Source of the DNA: Lates calcarifer
Lineage: Eukaryota; Chordata; Actinopteri; Centropomidae
Direction of reading: 5' to 3'
Length of the DNA: 64,000 nucleotides
NCBI RefSeq assembly: GCF_001640805.2
Contig: NC_066835.1
Location: 7,620,227 to 7,684,226, forward strand
The position numbers and the translations under genes were made by a program. This document shows positions 12,380 through 25,384 of the stretch, one piece after another; the stretch's first letter is position 1; every line of letters begins with the position of its first letter. Below the pieces are notes generated by a model that saw nothing but the letters and a program-made list of their open reading frames with translations, made no database searches and was not told the DNA's origin.

Positions 12380-12840
12380 CAGCACAGAAAATCTATACAA
12401 GCATCACAGATCAGTGTCACCAAATCAGCATTCATCCAACTGTGAAATATTGTCACAATCTCCCCTTCTGTTCCTGAGTTATAATCTTGAATAATGGTCA
12501 GAAAAGTGTTTTTGCAAATCATAACAATATCAAAGTGAAGTTGACTTTATGGATATATAATGTCATCACTTCTTCATTTTATCCAATTAGATATTTGTGT
12601 GAAATTTTTGTCATAATTAGTTTTTTGAGTTATGGCCAAAGGCATGTTTTGTGAGGTAATGTTGACTTTGACTTTTGACCTTTGACCACCAAATTCTGAA
12701 TAGTTCATCCTTGAGTGCAAGAGGATATTTGTTCCAAATATGAAGAAATTCCCTTAAGGGGTTTGCAAGATACTGTGGGGATGGGCAAACATTCCGAAAA
12801 CATAATGTCTCTGTCCATGACTGTTGTCAGCGTGGAGAGA
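12380..12840 (+). repeat. Teleost dispersed repeat, TGACCTTTGACC type
   Basis: Recognised by a series of landmarks in the order recalled for this abundant fish repeat: a GTCAAAGTGAAGTTGACT-like block, ATAATGTCATCACTTCTTC, GTCATAATTAG then GAGTTATGGCCAAA, TTTGACCTTTGACCACCAAA, GTTCATCCTTGAGTGCAAG, CAAATATGAAGAAATTCCC, and finally CCGAAAACATAATG. No coding capacity. The copy is diverged and its 5' limit is uncertain. Whether the family is a SINE or a non-autonomous DNA element is not decided from this copy. Confidence 0.75.
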
Positions 12841-13209
12841 AATAGGTAAAGGCGAGACAGTCAGTCCTGCATTTTATATGCAGCACTTGAGGCTCAAAGG
12901 GGCAAGGTTAACTGTGCTACATAGAATTGGACCTGAGGGGTTATGGGGGTGGTGAAGTGCATGCAGTGAAAGCTCACGAGTGTGTCAGCACAGTGCTGTC
13001 AACCTGTTAAGAGGTAGTAGTGTGTATGTGTGTAGGTGCGTACATGATGTAAAGAGATGTTAAGGAGCTTGTTCCATCATGCTGATGAGCTCTGTAATGC
13101 AATGTAGTTGCGATTCCCTGACAGAAGTGAGGACGCTTTCCAGAACATCATCTCCATTATCTGTGTATACATTAACCTTGAGTGTGGTGGCGGGCAAGTG
13201 AACTATTCT

Positions 13210-13245
13210 ACACACACACACACACACACACCACACACACACACA
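13210..13245 (+). repeat. (CA)n microsatellite
   Basis: CA run of about 17 units interrupted once by an extra C (CACCACAC). Confidence 0.95.
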
Positions 13246-15018
13246 AATACACACAGCAAACATCTATGAATGCATACGCTTCCAGGTATTTACTTTGTGT
13301 AAACTGTGCAGAAAACTGCTATTCACCGTGGAAGGGAGGTACACTAAGTGCTGTGCAGCACTGTACTGTACAGTAAGTACACTGTGCAGCTGCCTTGTTG
13401 TGCATATATGCAGAGCTGGTTGTTTTAAGAAAGAAAAACAATTATAAATACAAAATATTTCATAGGCGCTTTACATCCAGTTACCTTAAGTTGGGAAGCT
13501 ATTCAAACATAAACATGGAACAAAAGTCAAAAACAAGAGGAGAGCAGTACAAAAAACACAGGCCAGAGTTAGAATGTGTTATTTACTGCAGTTTTTGTGG
13601 TAAGATGAACCATTTCCAAACACACATACCACTTTAGAGTGAACTCTGGATTTGTGATTGGATCAATCTTTCCTACACCCTGTACAAAAACACTCCATGA
13701 GTCATGCTAAAATCTAAGTTAAGAAAAAAACAATACTGAAGGTGAAAAGGGGAAGTTATGTTGCAGTTTGTGGAGAGATGAGTAATTCACCAATCAATCA
13801 TTTTTAGTTCTTTGAAAGTTTTTTTTTGTCTCAGTGACAATGTCAGTCTATTGTGGCAGGAACATTTAAGTCCCTAATGCTGAGTGTCCCTATTAACAAA
13901 CGGAATGATATTGTTTCCAATACCCAGACTGCCCAAATTTAAATAATAAAATAGCTCGCCCAGAATGGGGATTTTGAGACAGGATCTATTTAAAGATACC
14001 CTGTGGAGTTTTTGACAATTAATTGCAAATAGCATTAGTTCAGGCAGGCCACAAAGTCAAGCTCAGCCCACAATCCCACAACATCAAATCAGCTGATTCC
14101 CTTCTATGCGTCCAACTGGCACATCTCACCCAGGGCGTTCTGTTAAAGATGTTTTAGCCTGCCTACCCTTGCTGCCACCTCTGTAAGGTGCTTTGCATCC
14201 CACCTCCACCCGAGCTCCTCCTTTTCATGTTGTGTCTGACTTAATCAGTGTCACGTCTGTTGTCACTGATGCTTGCTCTGTTCTCTACCCTAGGTGGGGT
14301 CTTTGTCTCTGCTCTCCCTGCCTTAGTCCTTCCAGGTATGTACGTGGGAGCGCATGGAAGTCCCAGAACACAGACATACTGCCAAATATAACTTACTGCA
14401 GAGGGAAATAAAACTTTTCTCTGACAAAGTGGTGCTGACCGAAGTAGCACAATGGAGCAATTTTTTTATGAGTTGGCCTCCATTTTGTTTTCCTGCCCTC
14501 AGTTTCAAGCTGTTCCACTGGTGTTAAAAGTAACATGCAATGCACCCAATGAGGAAGTGAAGAAAAGGACTGCACTCTAGCTAAAATGACTAAAAATCTA
14601 AACACCTAACTTCCAACTGTAGACATTCAGTGATCTACAAATATACTCCAGTGTTTTCAGTACACTGTGATGTCACCTGTGGGTGTGGTCAGAGTTGCAA
14701 AAGCACTACAACATTAAAACCCAACCTGGAGAGGAGAAACAATGCTTTTTAGAGTTACTCTCTAATACATCTTTTTGTATGCACTGGGTCGCTTTGAAAA
14801 GACAGATGTAACCATATCTAAATCCCAGCCTTATCTTTGATCATTCAGGGCAGACAGCAGGGTGGCAGACTAGCGTGCTGCTGCTGTTTAAGCTAAAGAA
14901 GTGAAAGCAGACGCATCCCTTAGAGAGAAATATTGCATAATGAACTGATCCCTCTGTTGAGATCCTCCATTGTCAAGGACATACACTGTGAGCCTACTAA
15001 TGCTTTCATCCCTGCGCA

Positions 15019-15043
15019 TGTGTGTGTGTGTGTGTGTGTGTGT
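15019..15043 (+). repeat. (GT)n microsatellite
   Basis: Uninterrupted TG/GT run of about 12 units. Confidence 0.95.
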
Positions 15044-15404
15044 ATACCAGTGAGCAGAAGAACACAGCACAATCCAAGGATCACCATAGTTATAATGTGA
15101 TATTGATCGAGATGCATCCAGCGTGGGACGAAATGTTGTGAAGGTCTCCACGTACAGGTAAACATCCTTCTTTAAACACAGAGTAAACTCAACAAATGAG
15201 CCATAGTCAGGTCTTTAGTGAGTGTGTCTAAGTGGTTGTGAATTGCTGTCAAATCAGATAAGGTGTGCTTCAACTTGCCATAGAGCGTATGTGGTTTGAT
15301 GTCGACATAATCCGATGCAAACGAGGGCTCTGACAGATTGTAACCGATGGTAACCGCAGCAAGAAGCACACTATTGCAATTACGGCCCGTGGAGGTCCCC
15401 TGGG

Positions 15405-15406
<2 letters not shown>

Positions 15407-15441
<35 letters not shown>
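15407..15441 (+). repeat. (CA)n microsatellite
   Basis: Uninterrupted AC run of about 17 units, about 360 bases from the oppositely oriented GT run at 15019-15043. The two could in principle pair as an imperfect inverted repeat. Confidence 0.95.
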
Positions 15442-15443
<2 letters not shown>

Positions 15444-16087
15444 CTTTACGCATTTTTGTGCCGCGCACCAAAACAAACATCCAAGAATAAAGTATTGGAT
15501 GTTTTGTGTCTGGGAAACAACAAAAATGTCATATCTGTTTAGTGGAAAACGATGACTGCCTTGCATAATACATTATGGTACACAAGCCGATGAACCTGCA
15601 CACACATGCAGAAAAGACGCGTTTCCACTGCAAGGTTTATTGCTTAAAGCAGCATCGGTTGTAATTGGTTTCCTGTGACGGAGAGTTGAGGGAGGGGTAA
15701 AGAAGGGTTTATATCTGAACTGTAAACAACCTTTTATTTCTAGTGTGTGAGAGGGACACAAGAAGACTGTGCATGTTCATTTCTCTGTACCCTTAAAAAT
15801 ACAGAGGGGGATAACGAGTTTGTGCATAATCAAGCAGAAGATCCGGCGGATGTAGCTGGTGGCCGTTTAACAACCTCCATTTTTATACGTGGTAAGTAAA
15901 AGGGATGTGATCTTCCCTCACTGAAAGTTGCCCTTTCAAGCCTCTGCTCCTCCGCTATAAAATCTAAATCAGACTTGTGTGCGTAGAATTTAAAAAACTA
16001 GCTCCCCTTGTGTTTTCTTTAACCACTCTTAATTTATTGGCCAGGAGGCACTGTTTTTGACATTTTGATAAATGCCACAGTGATTAT

Positions 16088-16190
16088 TATGGTAAATGAA
16101 TTACATGTGTGACTTGGCAGATGCTTTTATCCAAAGCGTTTTATATTTCAGTGAATGCATAGATTTAATGTATAATTGGCCCTAAGTGAA
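16088..16190 (+). repeat. Fragment of a teleost dispersed repeat
   Basis: Contains TTGGCAGATGCTTTTATCC followed by AAAGCG, a core shared by abundant fish retroposons, then ACATTT-poor diverged sequence with GTGAATGCATAG. Only the core is recognisable, with no tRNA-like head, so it is a fragment. The family name is left open. Confidence 0.6.
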
Positions 16191-16780
16191 GTGTAGAAGG
16201 GCTCAACAAACTCAAAGATCATGATCCTGAGGCATACATGAACGCAAAAAATAAGCATCACAACTGACTCAGTTACCATTGCTATGCCTGTCTAGCTATG
16301 TTCTAGGGAACAGAAAGAGTACAGTACATAATATATTTTTTTAATACAGTGGTCAGTCGACTTCACATTGATATAAACCTGCCAACAAAGACACAAAGTT
16401 AGGATATGACCATGTTTGGATGCAGGACTACACCAATGTGTTTGGTGGTAGGGTAGCAGGGTGGCAGCTTTGGCTGAGCGATGAATAGACAACAGGAAAG
16501 AGCTGCTTTCATTTCTCTATATCTCTGTATCTCTGGTATAGGTAGCATGTTGGCTTGTCAGGTATTCTATGCTTAGTTACTTACTTTAGTACTTAGTAGT
16601 TGTAGTTGTATTTAACAGCACTTTAATTAACTTTATGGATTGCAGCTTCAAATATAATAACCAAGAGTTAGTGAAATACCAACCCTGTCACCTTGCCGAC
16701 CTTGACGTTTACATTTAGGCAGTGCATTGTGTATGTGGCATTTGCACATGTAACAGTTTTCTAACCCCCTGCTGGGGAAA

Positions 16781-16813
<33 letters not shown>

Positions 16814-18667
16814 GTATATATATATTTTCTCCCACCAAGAGAAAGAAGAGCAGTGACTCTGTTTCCATGTAGCCATTACCAATCCTGGCTCTAGTGCCAA
16901 GGTAAAAGAGAAGGCAATGATATGGTATTTATCCAAAGCAGGAGGAGCTGGGGTTTCAATCTCCATGGATAATGTGATGTGGCATGGCCAGTGCTGAGAG
17001 CCAGTGCTTTTGTTGGAAATGTTTCATTATAAGGTGAATATATGGGTGAGACATTAAAGCTGTTTACAAGTTTCTCCAGAGACACTGGTTTCCCTGGATG
17101 CAGTCGTACCTTACAGCACAGAATAAATCTTCCTACAGCACATGCATCTCATATTAGTACACCCCACATACCCATTGGTGAGTAACAGACATTGGATGTT
17201 CTGCTCAGTTGTTCTGCCATGCTGACTTAGATGCACATTTAAGGACATGTAATATGTAATGGCACTGGACATGTAATAGCACTACAAGCATGATTTAAGA
17301 TTTGTTATGGAGCTGTTGTTCTTAATTAAAGATGATGGGCAGGCAGTCTACATATCTACAGTTCGTGTAGAGACAGGCGTCGATAGCGCACCTCAGCCAA
17401 AGGCATGGGGGACTACAACAGGAAGAACACAAACCAGACAGGAAGAAATAGAAAAGAGGAGAGGAAAGAAACTGGAAGCTTATTAGTGCAATATGAATAA
17501 CTTAGTATAAGACCTAAAGTCATTATATTCATAATATCACCAACATTTTGTTTTGTTTACCAGCATTCATAATTCATACTTGGCGCTGCACCTGAAATGA
17601 CATACCACAAGTCAATCATTCTAAAAATGCAAAAAAGAGAGAAAAAAAATAAAATGCATCACTACAGGGGTGAACTGCTGGCCACTAAAGTGACTACTCA
17701 GACAGTTTAAAGTTTAAAATTCATTAAAACTGAAGCTAATATCCTGAAGGTAAACCATTTTATACCATTTTTTTTATGAGTTTTTGTGTATTTGTCTCTC
17801 ACTCCAAGGACAGAGAAAAATTTAGTGTGTATCCTGCCTCTACAATGAGGTCTCCTTTTGAAATGCTCACTGTGTTTGGGCTGTCATTTAGAACCAGCTT
17901 TTCTGACAGAATCACACATAAATGTGCATGTGCCCACAAACATACATACATAAATATACTCATATACATGTATGCCAGTGCAGAGGGATACACAAACACA
18001 AACACACACACACAGAAGTCTGTTTAAGAGGATCTGCTGCTGCTTCCCAATACCCCTAAGACACAAATACAGACACATAAATGCATTCTCTTCCTCTCTC
18101 TGTCTCACACCAACAAACACACAAAATCAGATCTTAATTATTTTATGCTGTCATTTCAAATTGATACATTACATTGTTAGGGATGCCTATTTTTGGACTG
18201 CTCAGTTCCACAGTGGTGGTAAATAATGAAAAGCATTGTAGAGTGGAAAGCCCAGAGCTCATTGTGTAACGTCTGCCAGTCTGGGCTGACTAACCAAATC
18301 AGTCACTAGTGTGATAGATTTGTTTACCAAATCTTTTGACAAGGGAAACATTATGTAAGTGCTTGGGACTTGTGTTTGTTTGTGTGTGTCTGTCCTCATG
18401 TATGAAGCTCAGTGACTGACATGTAAGAGATAACAATGTGCTATACAAAAATAACAGACATGGCAGAGGCAAAGAAGGCCACCAAAGAACTCTAAATAAT
18501 TGGTATTTTCCACTCTGAATCCAACATTTCCGTCATCAGGGTGACATGGAGGAGTGTTATTGTGGTAATACTTTGGCCATTTTGCAAGGAAAATGGTTGC
18601 ATGTAGGTTGTGTTCAGAGTCAGCTGGGAGTGTAAAGTGAAACCTTTACCGTTACTGCACCGTTGAC
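16191..18667. other. Non-coding background, no gene seen
   Basis: Unique-looking sequence plus a poly-A/TA tract (16778-16825) and CA-rich patches near 17925-18015. No supported coding region or RNA gene. Confidence 0.5.
16778..16825. repeat. Poly-A run followed by (TA)n
   Basis: Twenty-one A followed by TA repeats with one TG interruption. The A-run is preceded by no recognised retroposon. Confidence 0.95.
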
Positions 18668-19338
18668 TGGGGATAGACCGATTATCGGCATTTTGATGCC
18701 TTTTTTTAAAAATCAGACGGCCGATAAGAGATCAATTTAAAACTGGGTTATTTTGGCTCTGATGCAGCCGCGCCTCTCTGTCTGCAGTCACTACTCTGTC
18801 TCCAGCATTGTCTCACCCACAGCAATCAGCAGTCAAAGTTTAATAATAATAATTTAATAAGAAGAAAACTTTATAAGAGATGCTGGGAACTCCCATGCAC
18901 TTTTTGTTTTTGTTTGAACAAACAAAGATCAGTGAAAGATAAAATAACATTTCAGTTATATTGAAATTTTGGAAAACTTTATTTACTGTAGAAAACTTTA
19001 GACATTTATTAGTTTTCATTTAACTTTATAAGACATGCTGCTGAGCCTGGGAGCTCCCTGCACTTTTTGTTAGAATTTTAAAACAAAGATGTCTATTGTC
19101 TAAGATAAAATAAAACCTTTAACATGTTGCAAATCTGAAAATATTTTTAATAAACATATGCTTAAAGGCATTTAAACAAAGTTAAGTGTTGGAGTTCGTA
19201 TTATTCAAATTTGACGCCAATATTTTCACTTTTACTGCAAATGAATATTGGCTCCAAATATCGGTTATCGGCCTCCTTAACTACTAATAATCTGTATCAG
19301 TATTGGCCCTGAAAAAAACATATCGGTCTATCTCTACT
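18668..19338. mobile_element. Non-autonomous hAT-like transposon (ATAGACCGAT ends)
   Basis: The left end TGGGGATAGACCGATTATCG and the right end ATATCGGTCTATCTCTA are inverted copies around ATAGACCGAT. Short near-identical flanks, GTTGAC at 18662-18667 and GTCGAC at 19339-19344, may be the remains of a target duplication. The interior carries a segment recalled from this common teleost repeat (TGGCTCTGATGCAGCCGCGC and CTCCAGCATTGTCTCACCC). It also contains two tandem diverged copies of a block with CTGGGAACTCCC / CTGGGAGCTCCC and GCACTTTTTGTT (about 18870-18955 and 19022-19120). No transposase. Assignment to hAT is tentative. Confidence 0.7.
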
Positions 19339-20877
19339 GTCGACCATTGCATACCGACGTGTAGAGTACAAAAAGTATAATCCATGTCTTTTATGAACAG
19401 GTCATTAACCATTTCTAATGCTCCTAATGAAAATAACAAATTTTGGCCACCAACAATCATAACAGAATGCAGTTGCCTCCGCCTGGGGTAAAATGTTCGA
19501 CAATTAGAGATGGAGCCTAATTTCATGTATATCAATTTGGCAAGCAACACAAACAGCCTGCCAAAGCACTTAATCTGTTTCCATGTTTGGTGAAGCCATT
19601 TAACAATGGTTCTACACCAGGTGTAAGCTAAGAGGATGAGCACACTGCTGGCATATACCGCCTTTATGTTTGTAGCTTCCTCAGAAGTTGCTTTCATAAA
19701 ATGTATTGTAAACAATTAAAGGGAGAAAAAGTAGGACACTACAAAAACTTTGATCTTGGAAAGCTTGATGAACTTTTATGGATCCTCGTTTGATGAGAAT
19801 AGAAGACAGAATGTGTTCTCTGGCAAATTACACCACACATTTGCTCTCATATGGAGAGAACATATGTGGACTAGAGATGAATCACAGGCCTGCTGTCGTC
19901 ATCATAATGCCACTGTATAAGTGCTCTAATTTGACAGCACAATCACAACGGCTGTGTTGTGTTCACATCCAAGCCCACTTGCTACTTTTGTTCATGTATG
20001 CAGGGGGTTAGAGGGGTTAGGTGAAGTGGAATAGGTGTTGATGACCATATCCTCTCACTCAGTCACATTTCTCTTGTTAAGGCTCACAAACCTGTTCAAC
20101 AGCTCTGGCAATTTCAGTTTCCTTGCCCATAATAGAAACTAATGTCACCAAAAGGAGAGAGGAATTCAGACTGGTTTCTTCTAAGAAGAAGGTGCAGGTA
20201 TTGTATATGTTGAGCTTTTTTTCCTAAAATAAACTTCATAAAAGTCTGTTTCAAATACTAAGACATCTGATTGCAAAATTCTGTCATTAAAGCACAATAC
20301 AGTGTAATTTAACCATTTATTGTTCAAGTGCTTTGAGATGCGCATGCATAATCAACAACTTGTTTGCATTTTCTCACTATTGTTCACTTTTCACACACGC
20401 TCTATTTGAGTTTGTGAATGACACTGTGAGTACTCCTTATCATAAGAAGACATTTTTATTGTAAAGTGAAGAATATCTCCTTAAAGCCAAAGAATAAAGA
20501 ATGAAAAAAGGATTATTAGGGAATCCAGGTGAAAATTAGTTTAAATCGGTCTAGTCCATTGAAAAGGGGAAAAAAAATCTCCATATGTTTCAGTGGAAAT
20601 TGGCAAAATGCTGAAAATGTTGAGCTTTAACTACATGGCACCATAAATCTGCTGCTTAAGATAGTTTTCTTTCTCAGACAGACTCTTCTTTGCTATGACT
20701 ATAAGCAAACCCAAAGTGTCTTCTGTTAGATAATCCTAACACTAATTAAGTATTGTATCTTAAACAATTCTTAAATTTTGCACTGCAAGTATTACATTTT
20801 CTTATAATTCAGCTGGCCCTGGAGAGTAATACAGAAAAGTGTTAGTAACCTAAACAAAGCCTTTTATAAGGATTAAT

Positions 20878-21130
20878 TTGGCTCTGCACAAAGCTTTATA
20901 CTTGTTTGCATTTCCGTCGCTCTGATGTTCTGCAATCCCTGTCAGGGTAATGGGCCACATAGGTAATAATGCAAACAGCATAGAAAAGCTATTACAGAGT
21001 ACATTGAATAATAGATGCTTGCTATAATGAGTACAGCAAACTGTTTAAAAACTAGCGCTGTCTGGCTGTAAAAAGCCATTCATTAAGAGTTCACGCCTAA
21101 AAGTAAATTAAATTCCTCATCAAAAGTCTG
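20878..21130. promoter_or_regulatory. Candidate conserved non-coding element
   Basis: Balanced, repeat-free sequence with AT-rich motif clusters (TAGGTAATAATGCAAA, CATTGAATAATAG, GCTATAATGAG). ATGCAAA-type words resemble octamer (POU) sites. Function is inferred only from texture. Confidence 0.22.
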
Positions 21131-21688
21131 TCAGAAAGAAGGAGATAGCTTTCCTAAAGAGAGAGGAATCTATGAGACTCACTGCTTTCTGCTGTGAATA
21201 CAGGACAGACTTGTTTCCAGTGACTATTCACACAGCAGTCATCCCGTTTATCCAAAGTCAGCAGTTCTCAGGGAATAATTAAAGTGTGAAGAAAGAAAAA
21301 AAAAGAATGTGTAATCAATTGTTTCTCTCTTCTCTTTACAATCTGTAAGTAAAAATACTTGATCAATTTTGACACTACTTCTCAAATAACATCAGGGATC
21401 CTGTGAGACATGAGCTGCCACTTCACCCACAGTAAATGGACTGAGTGGATTGCCAAATATGTGGTGTGCAAACTGGTGAAGTGGATGCGGAAGAGAATGT
21501 TCTTTTGCTGGAGGCGCATTATGCTGCGTAGCTGTAAGCTGTGTATTTATGAGTTGGCATCTAGCAGAGTTCACAGAGAGGTCAGCGTTGTACAGTAGAT
21601 GGCTAGTTTCTTTGAGCCTTATGTTCACTCGGGTGTCAAAAAAAAATAGTCTGCGCATTAGCTGCACCATAACGTGCTGGAAGCATAA

Positions 21689-21715
21689 GGGAGGGAGAGA
21701 GACACAGAGATAGAC

Positions 21716-21748
<33 letters not shown>
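21689..21748 (+). repeat. (GA)n microsatellite
   Basis: GA-rich tract with a central run of about 12 GA units, flanked by GACA variants. Confidence 0.95.
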
Positions 21749-21749
<1 letters not shown>

Positions 21750-23269
21750 CAAGCCTGCATGAATGCAGAGCACACGGAGAAAACCAGAGCACAGAATAAT
21801 TACAGTTCTCTTCATTAGGTTTTGTAACGTTATACAAAATACTATGACCTAAGGGGATATCAAAGTCTGTCACTGTGGGCCCCCCCACCTACCCATGTCA
21901 ACCCCTGGCTGCAATTTTAAACTGTTGACCTCTTTGTCTTAATGTCCACTTGTTGTCAGAACATGACAAACATCTATATATTAATGCAGCGAGGAGACTG
22001 TCGGTGTAAGAATCATCCTGATGGAAAATTCTTGTCCCACTTCTATTTGGGGGATATTCGTGCTCAAAGTTTTTGGAAGTTCCCATATCAGGGGTTCTCA
22101 GCAGGAGGTACAATGTTGCCATGGTATCACTTATTTAGCTGCGTGCTGTGACTCAAACTCCATATTTTAACCCATACTTGGTTAAACTTTGGGAAATTGG
22201 ACCATTGAAAGTAAGCTGAATTAGGTAGTAGGAGTTCCAGTTTGCAATATACTCAGGGAGGTACAGACAACTATCACTGGATTACACTGATACTGACGAA
22301 AACTTAAAAATATTATTATTCTCAAGCGAGTTCTGGATTTATAAGGAGTGTCATTTAGATTCATAAGGAGCAGATTTATGAATGTGTCTTCACAGTGGAC
22401 ACAGGAGATAATGGTATCCTCAGGAAGCGTTAGTCAGACTTAATATGAATATATGTGTATCATGTCTGTGTACTGAGTTATGACTGAGAGAGAAAGTATG
22501 AAAATGAACATAAATTATGGTCTTAAGGGCTTAAAGTAACTGCCACCAGGAGCTGTGTACCAGCAGGTCCAGCTGCTGACTGTGTTGATAAGTGGGCCAA
22601 ATCAACAGGCGAAACTTCAATAACTAAGGTCCCATTGTTTTTAGAACACCTGCCTGCACCTGTTCCTTTCATCTCACACAGTGTCTTGTCCCTTCAATCC
22701 TCCTGCGCCTCCTCGGGGGGGCCAGCCTCACAGTTTGAAAACTTCTGTCCTAAACCAGGCATCTTCCATAGCAAGTGAATTCAGGGACACAGGGCTTAGA
22801 ATTATATAAGTGGAAAGCAGGGTCTAAGAGGCAGAAAGGTAAGGGGGTAAACATAAAGAACAGGGAGAGAAGAAAGAACGAAATCAGGAAATGTTTGCAC
22901 GCATAAAAGAAATGAATTCATGTTCCTTCAAAAGATAAACTAAGATAAAATATTGCTTCTTTGATAGATTAACAGTCATACTCAAAGCAGGAGTCTTTAG
23001 CCTGTAACAATAATGTACAACTATTTAATCACACCCGTTGAAGCTGAACTGCTTCTTTTGTGATGAAAAAAACCATAAAACCATAAGTCTTTCCAGTCAT
23101 ACTGCAATTTAATCTTATTATTATTGGTGGTAGAACATTCATATTATATCTGGATCAAAAGATGAAGCTAGAACCTTTAATCGCTCAGTAATTAATGTGT
23201 GGATTTCAAACGATTAGTCATGTGTGATGCCGACAAGCAAAGAATGTTGCAGACCAAGTGTGAATACTT

Positions 23270-23480
23270 TCCATCCATTTCATTTCCGGTGGCAGAAAGC
23301 TCATCTGAGCCCGCATGAATTTCTTGCTTAAATTAAAGAAATACTCAAAGCCTTGGATGCCTAATGAATTATGGTTCAATTTTCCATCCACCTCTTCCCA
23401 ATAGAGCTGAGTGAGCCAAAAATCTCTCCAGTTTCCAGTCTCTCGCCATAATGGAATTCAAGCCATTAGCACCTTTCCCC
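23270..23480. promoter_or_regulatory. Candidate conserved non-coding element
   Basis: Repeat-free block with AATTAAAG, CTAATGAATTATGG and AATTTTCCATCC words, i.e. homeodomain-type TAAT cores at short spacing. Inference only. Confidence 0.22.
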
Positions 23481-25058
23481 TAATGTCGGTCGGACAATTG
23501 TTCTCCAGTGATAATGCCCTTGGAACAAGGGTTTTAGGTAAGAGCTGCTCTTTGAACTGTCATATCTGGGACCCAGTTCAGTCCAATATATTGTGTTCTT
23601 TAGGTTTTTTGTTTAAAACATGCCTGCTCATTTGTCTTCTCACGCTGACTACGACCCCTTATTAATTGACTCTTTTGTCCTGTCTGCCAGTCTGAGCCTC
23701 TGCTTCCCTGCTTTTCTGTTTTGTTCTGCCATCTGTGCACAAGTACATGAATATCATTTCCTGTCTTGTTCTCCTCTTTGTTCTGTCCCCACAGTTGTTA
23801 AATAAAAGAGGGAAATGTGAACAGTTTAGTGCAGGGAATCCAGCAGTTTGGAAACGATGGCAGCCCTGCTTTGTGTCTTTTTATGGCCTCTGGCAGTTCC
23901 ACTCGAGAAACTTGTATAAAACAACTGCTTCTGAAATTCAGGCTCTACCTATCACTGGTTTTGGCTTATGACAGTCCATGTGAAACGTGTGCGATGTTGA
24001 ACATGTGGCCATGTGCTAGGTCTTCTTTGACTTATCACGACGTTTGCTCTCACATCTAAAATCCTCGTTCTGTAAATGCTGCTCCATCACAGTGCTGAAG
24101 TGGAGAGAGCAGACAGGGCAGGTCCATGGGGGTAGTGGGCTCAGCCAGCTCACTAATATGGTTCTTATCTATGAAGGTCTCTCAGCTTAGGGATAAAGTG
24201 GAAGGTAAACCCACTGGAGCTCACTTTAGACTGCTTTAATCTACATGGCATCAATTCATGGTGAGTCCATGGGTTTTTAAGAGATGGACACCAATAGTAT
24301 ATCTGATCTTATTTAAGCCAAAAAAAAAGAGATAATTCGCCTGCTGGCAAACTGGAGGAAGCTCTGATACAACACTGGAAACATCTGGATGGGGAACTAT
24401 TCTTAAAAACATTAAGAACGTTTCAGTATTTGTTTGAACAATACACTAAGCGTCGATGCAACAAAAACACAACAGAATGCACTAATTAATTAAAAGTGAA
24501 GAAACTGAAAAAGCAGTTTTTACTAAAGTGTGTGTTCTCTAGAAATGAAAAACTTGTGAAAACAAAACATCTACTTGCTGATCATTTTATCTAATCAAAC
24601 ACCACACAATGAAAGCTGATGTTGCTGATCCCTTTATTTTCAATTCCAGGTCAAGCACTAAGTTTCATCCTTATGTGGAGTTGAAATTGGTCAGCTCTTC
24701 AAAGGAGTTACCTGTGATTGTCCAGTTCTTCAATTAGCAATATTGTGTTATGCCTTTCAATCAAAGTATAAGACCCCTTCTACTGGCCGGATTACTTATG
24801 CTCGTCATTCACATAATAGTATTGATCCACAGCTCTACGTCGTCATCTGACTCCCCATCCATCTGGCTTTTCCCTGCTGGGTTTTAATATGTGTTTTAGT
24901 CCTGTGACAACCATTGCAAACACACTTAACACTTGGTCTGAGTATGAGTAAAGAGTAAGGCTTGACAGAGCACTAATGGAATTCTCCCATGAGTCTTTAG
25001 AAGCCTTTCATATGTCTTAATGAGAAAACGCATAAGGACTGCATAATGTCTGTGTCTC

Positions 25059-25074
25059 TGTGTGTGTGTGTGTG
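25059..25074 (+). repeat. Short (GT)n microsatellite
   Basis: Eight TG units after a TGTCTG start. Confidence 0.9.
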
Positions 25075-25384
25075 TACGCGCTGTGTGAACATGCCTTGTC
25101 TTCCACATTTGTGTGTATATGTGAAGGCACGGATACTTGTTTCGTGTGCGAGGCTAATGCTGCATTAGCAGCTAAGCCTCTTAGCCACTTCCAAGCTAGG
25201 CCCTTGCTCTGTCTGAGGTTAACGCTGTTGTTGAGACCCGTCACCACAATTATCCCCAATCTTGTCATTCCTGCCCTCCCACTGCTCCCCGAACCACCTC
25301 CCCTGACTAAAATACTTGGGCTAAATTACCTTACATGCACCCCACCGCACACATATTCCCTTTATTTATCATTCAGGGACCAGC

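Larger units (their letters stand above)
12841..16087. other. Non-coding background with CA repeats
   Basis: No gene supported. It contains three CA/GT microsatellites listed separately. The open frames at 14888-15566 on the minus strand run through (CA)n tracts and are artefacts. A possible 42-nt micro-exon at 14294-14335 is described in the findings. Confidence 0.5.

Noticed and set aside
19284..19715. 143-codon minus-strand frame
   Set aside because: Its end lies in the inverted end of the hAT-like element, and the rest has no recognisable motif or gene context.
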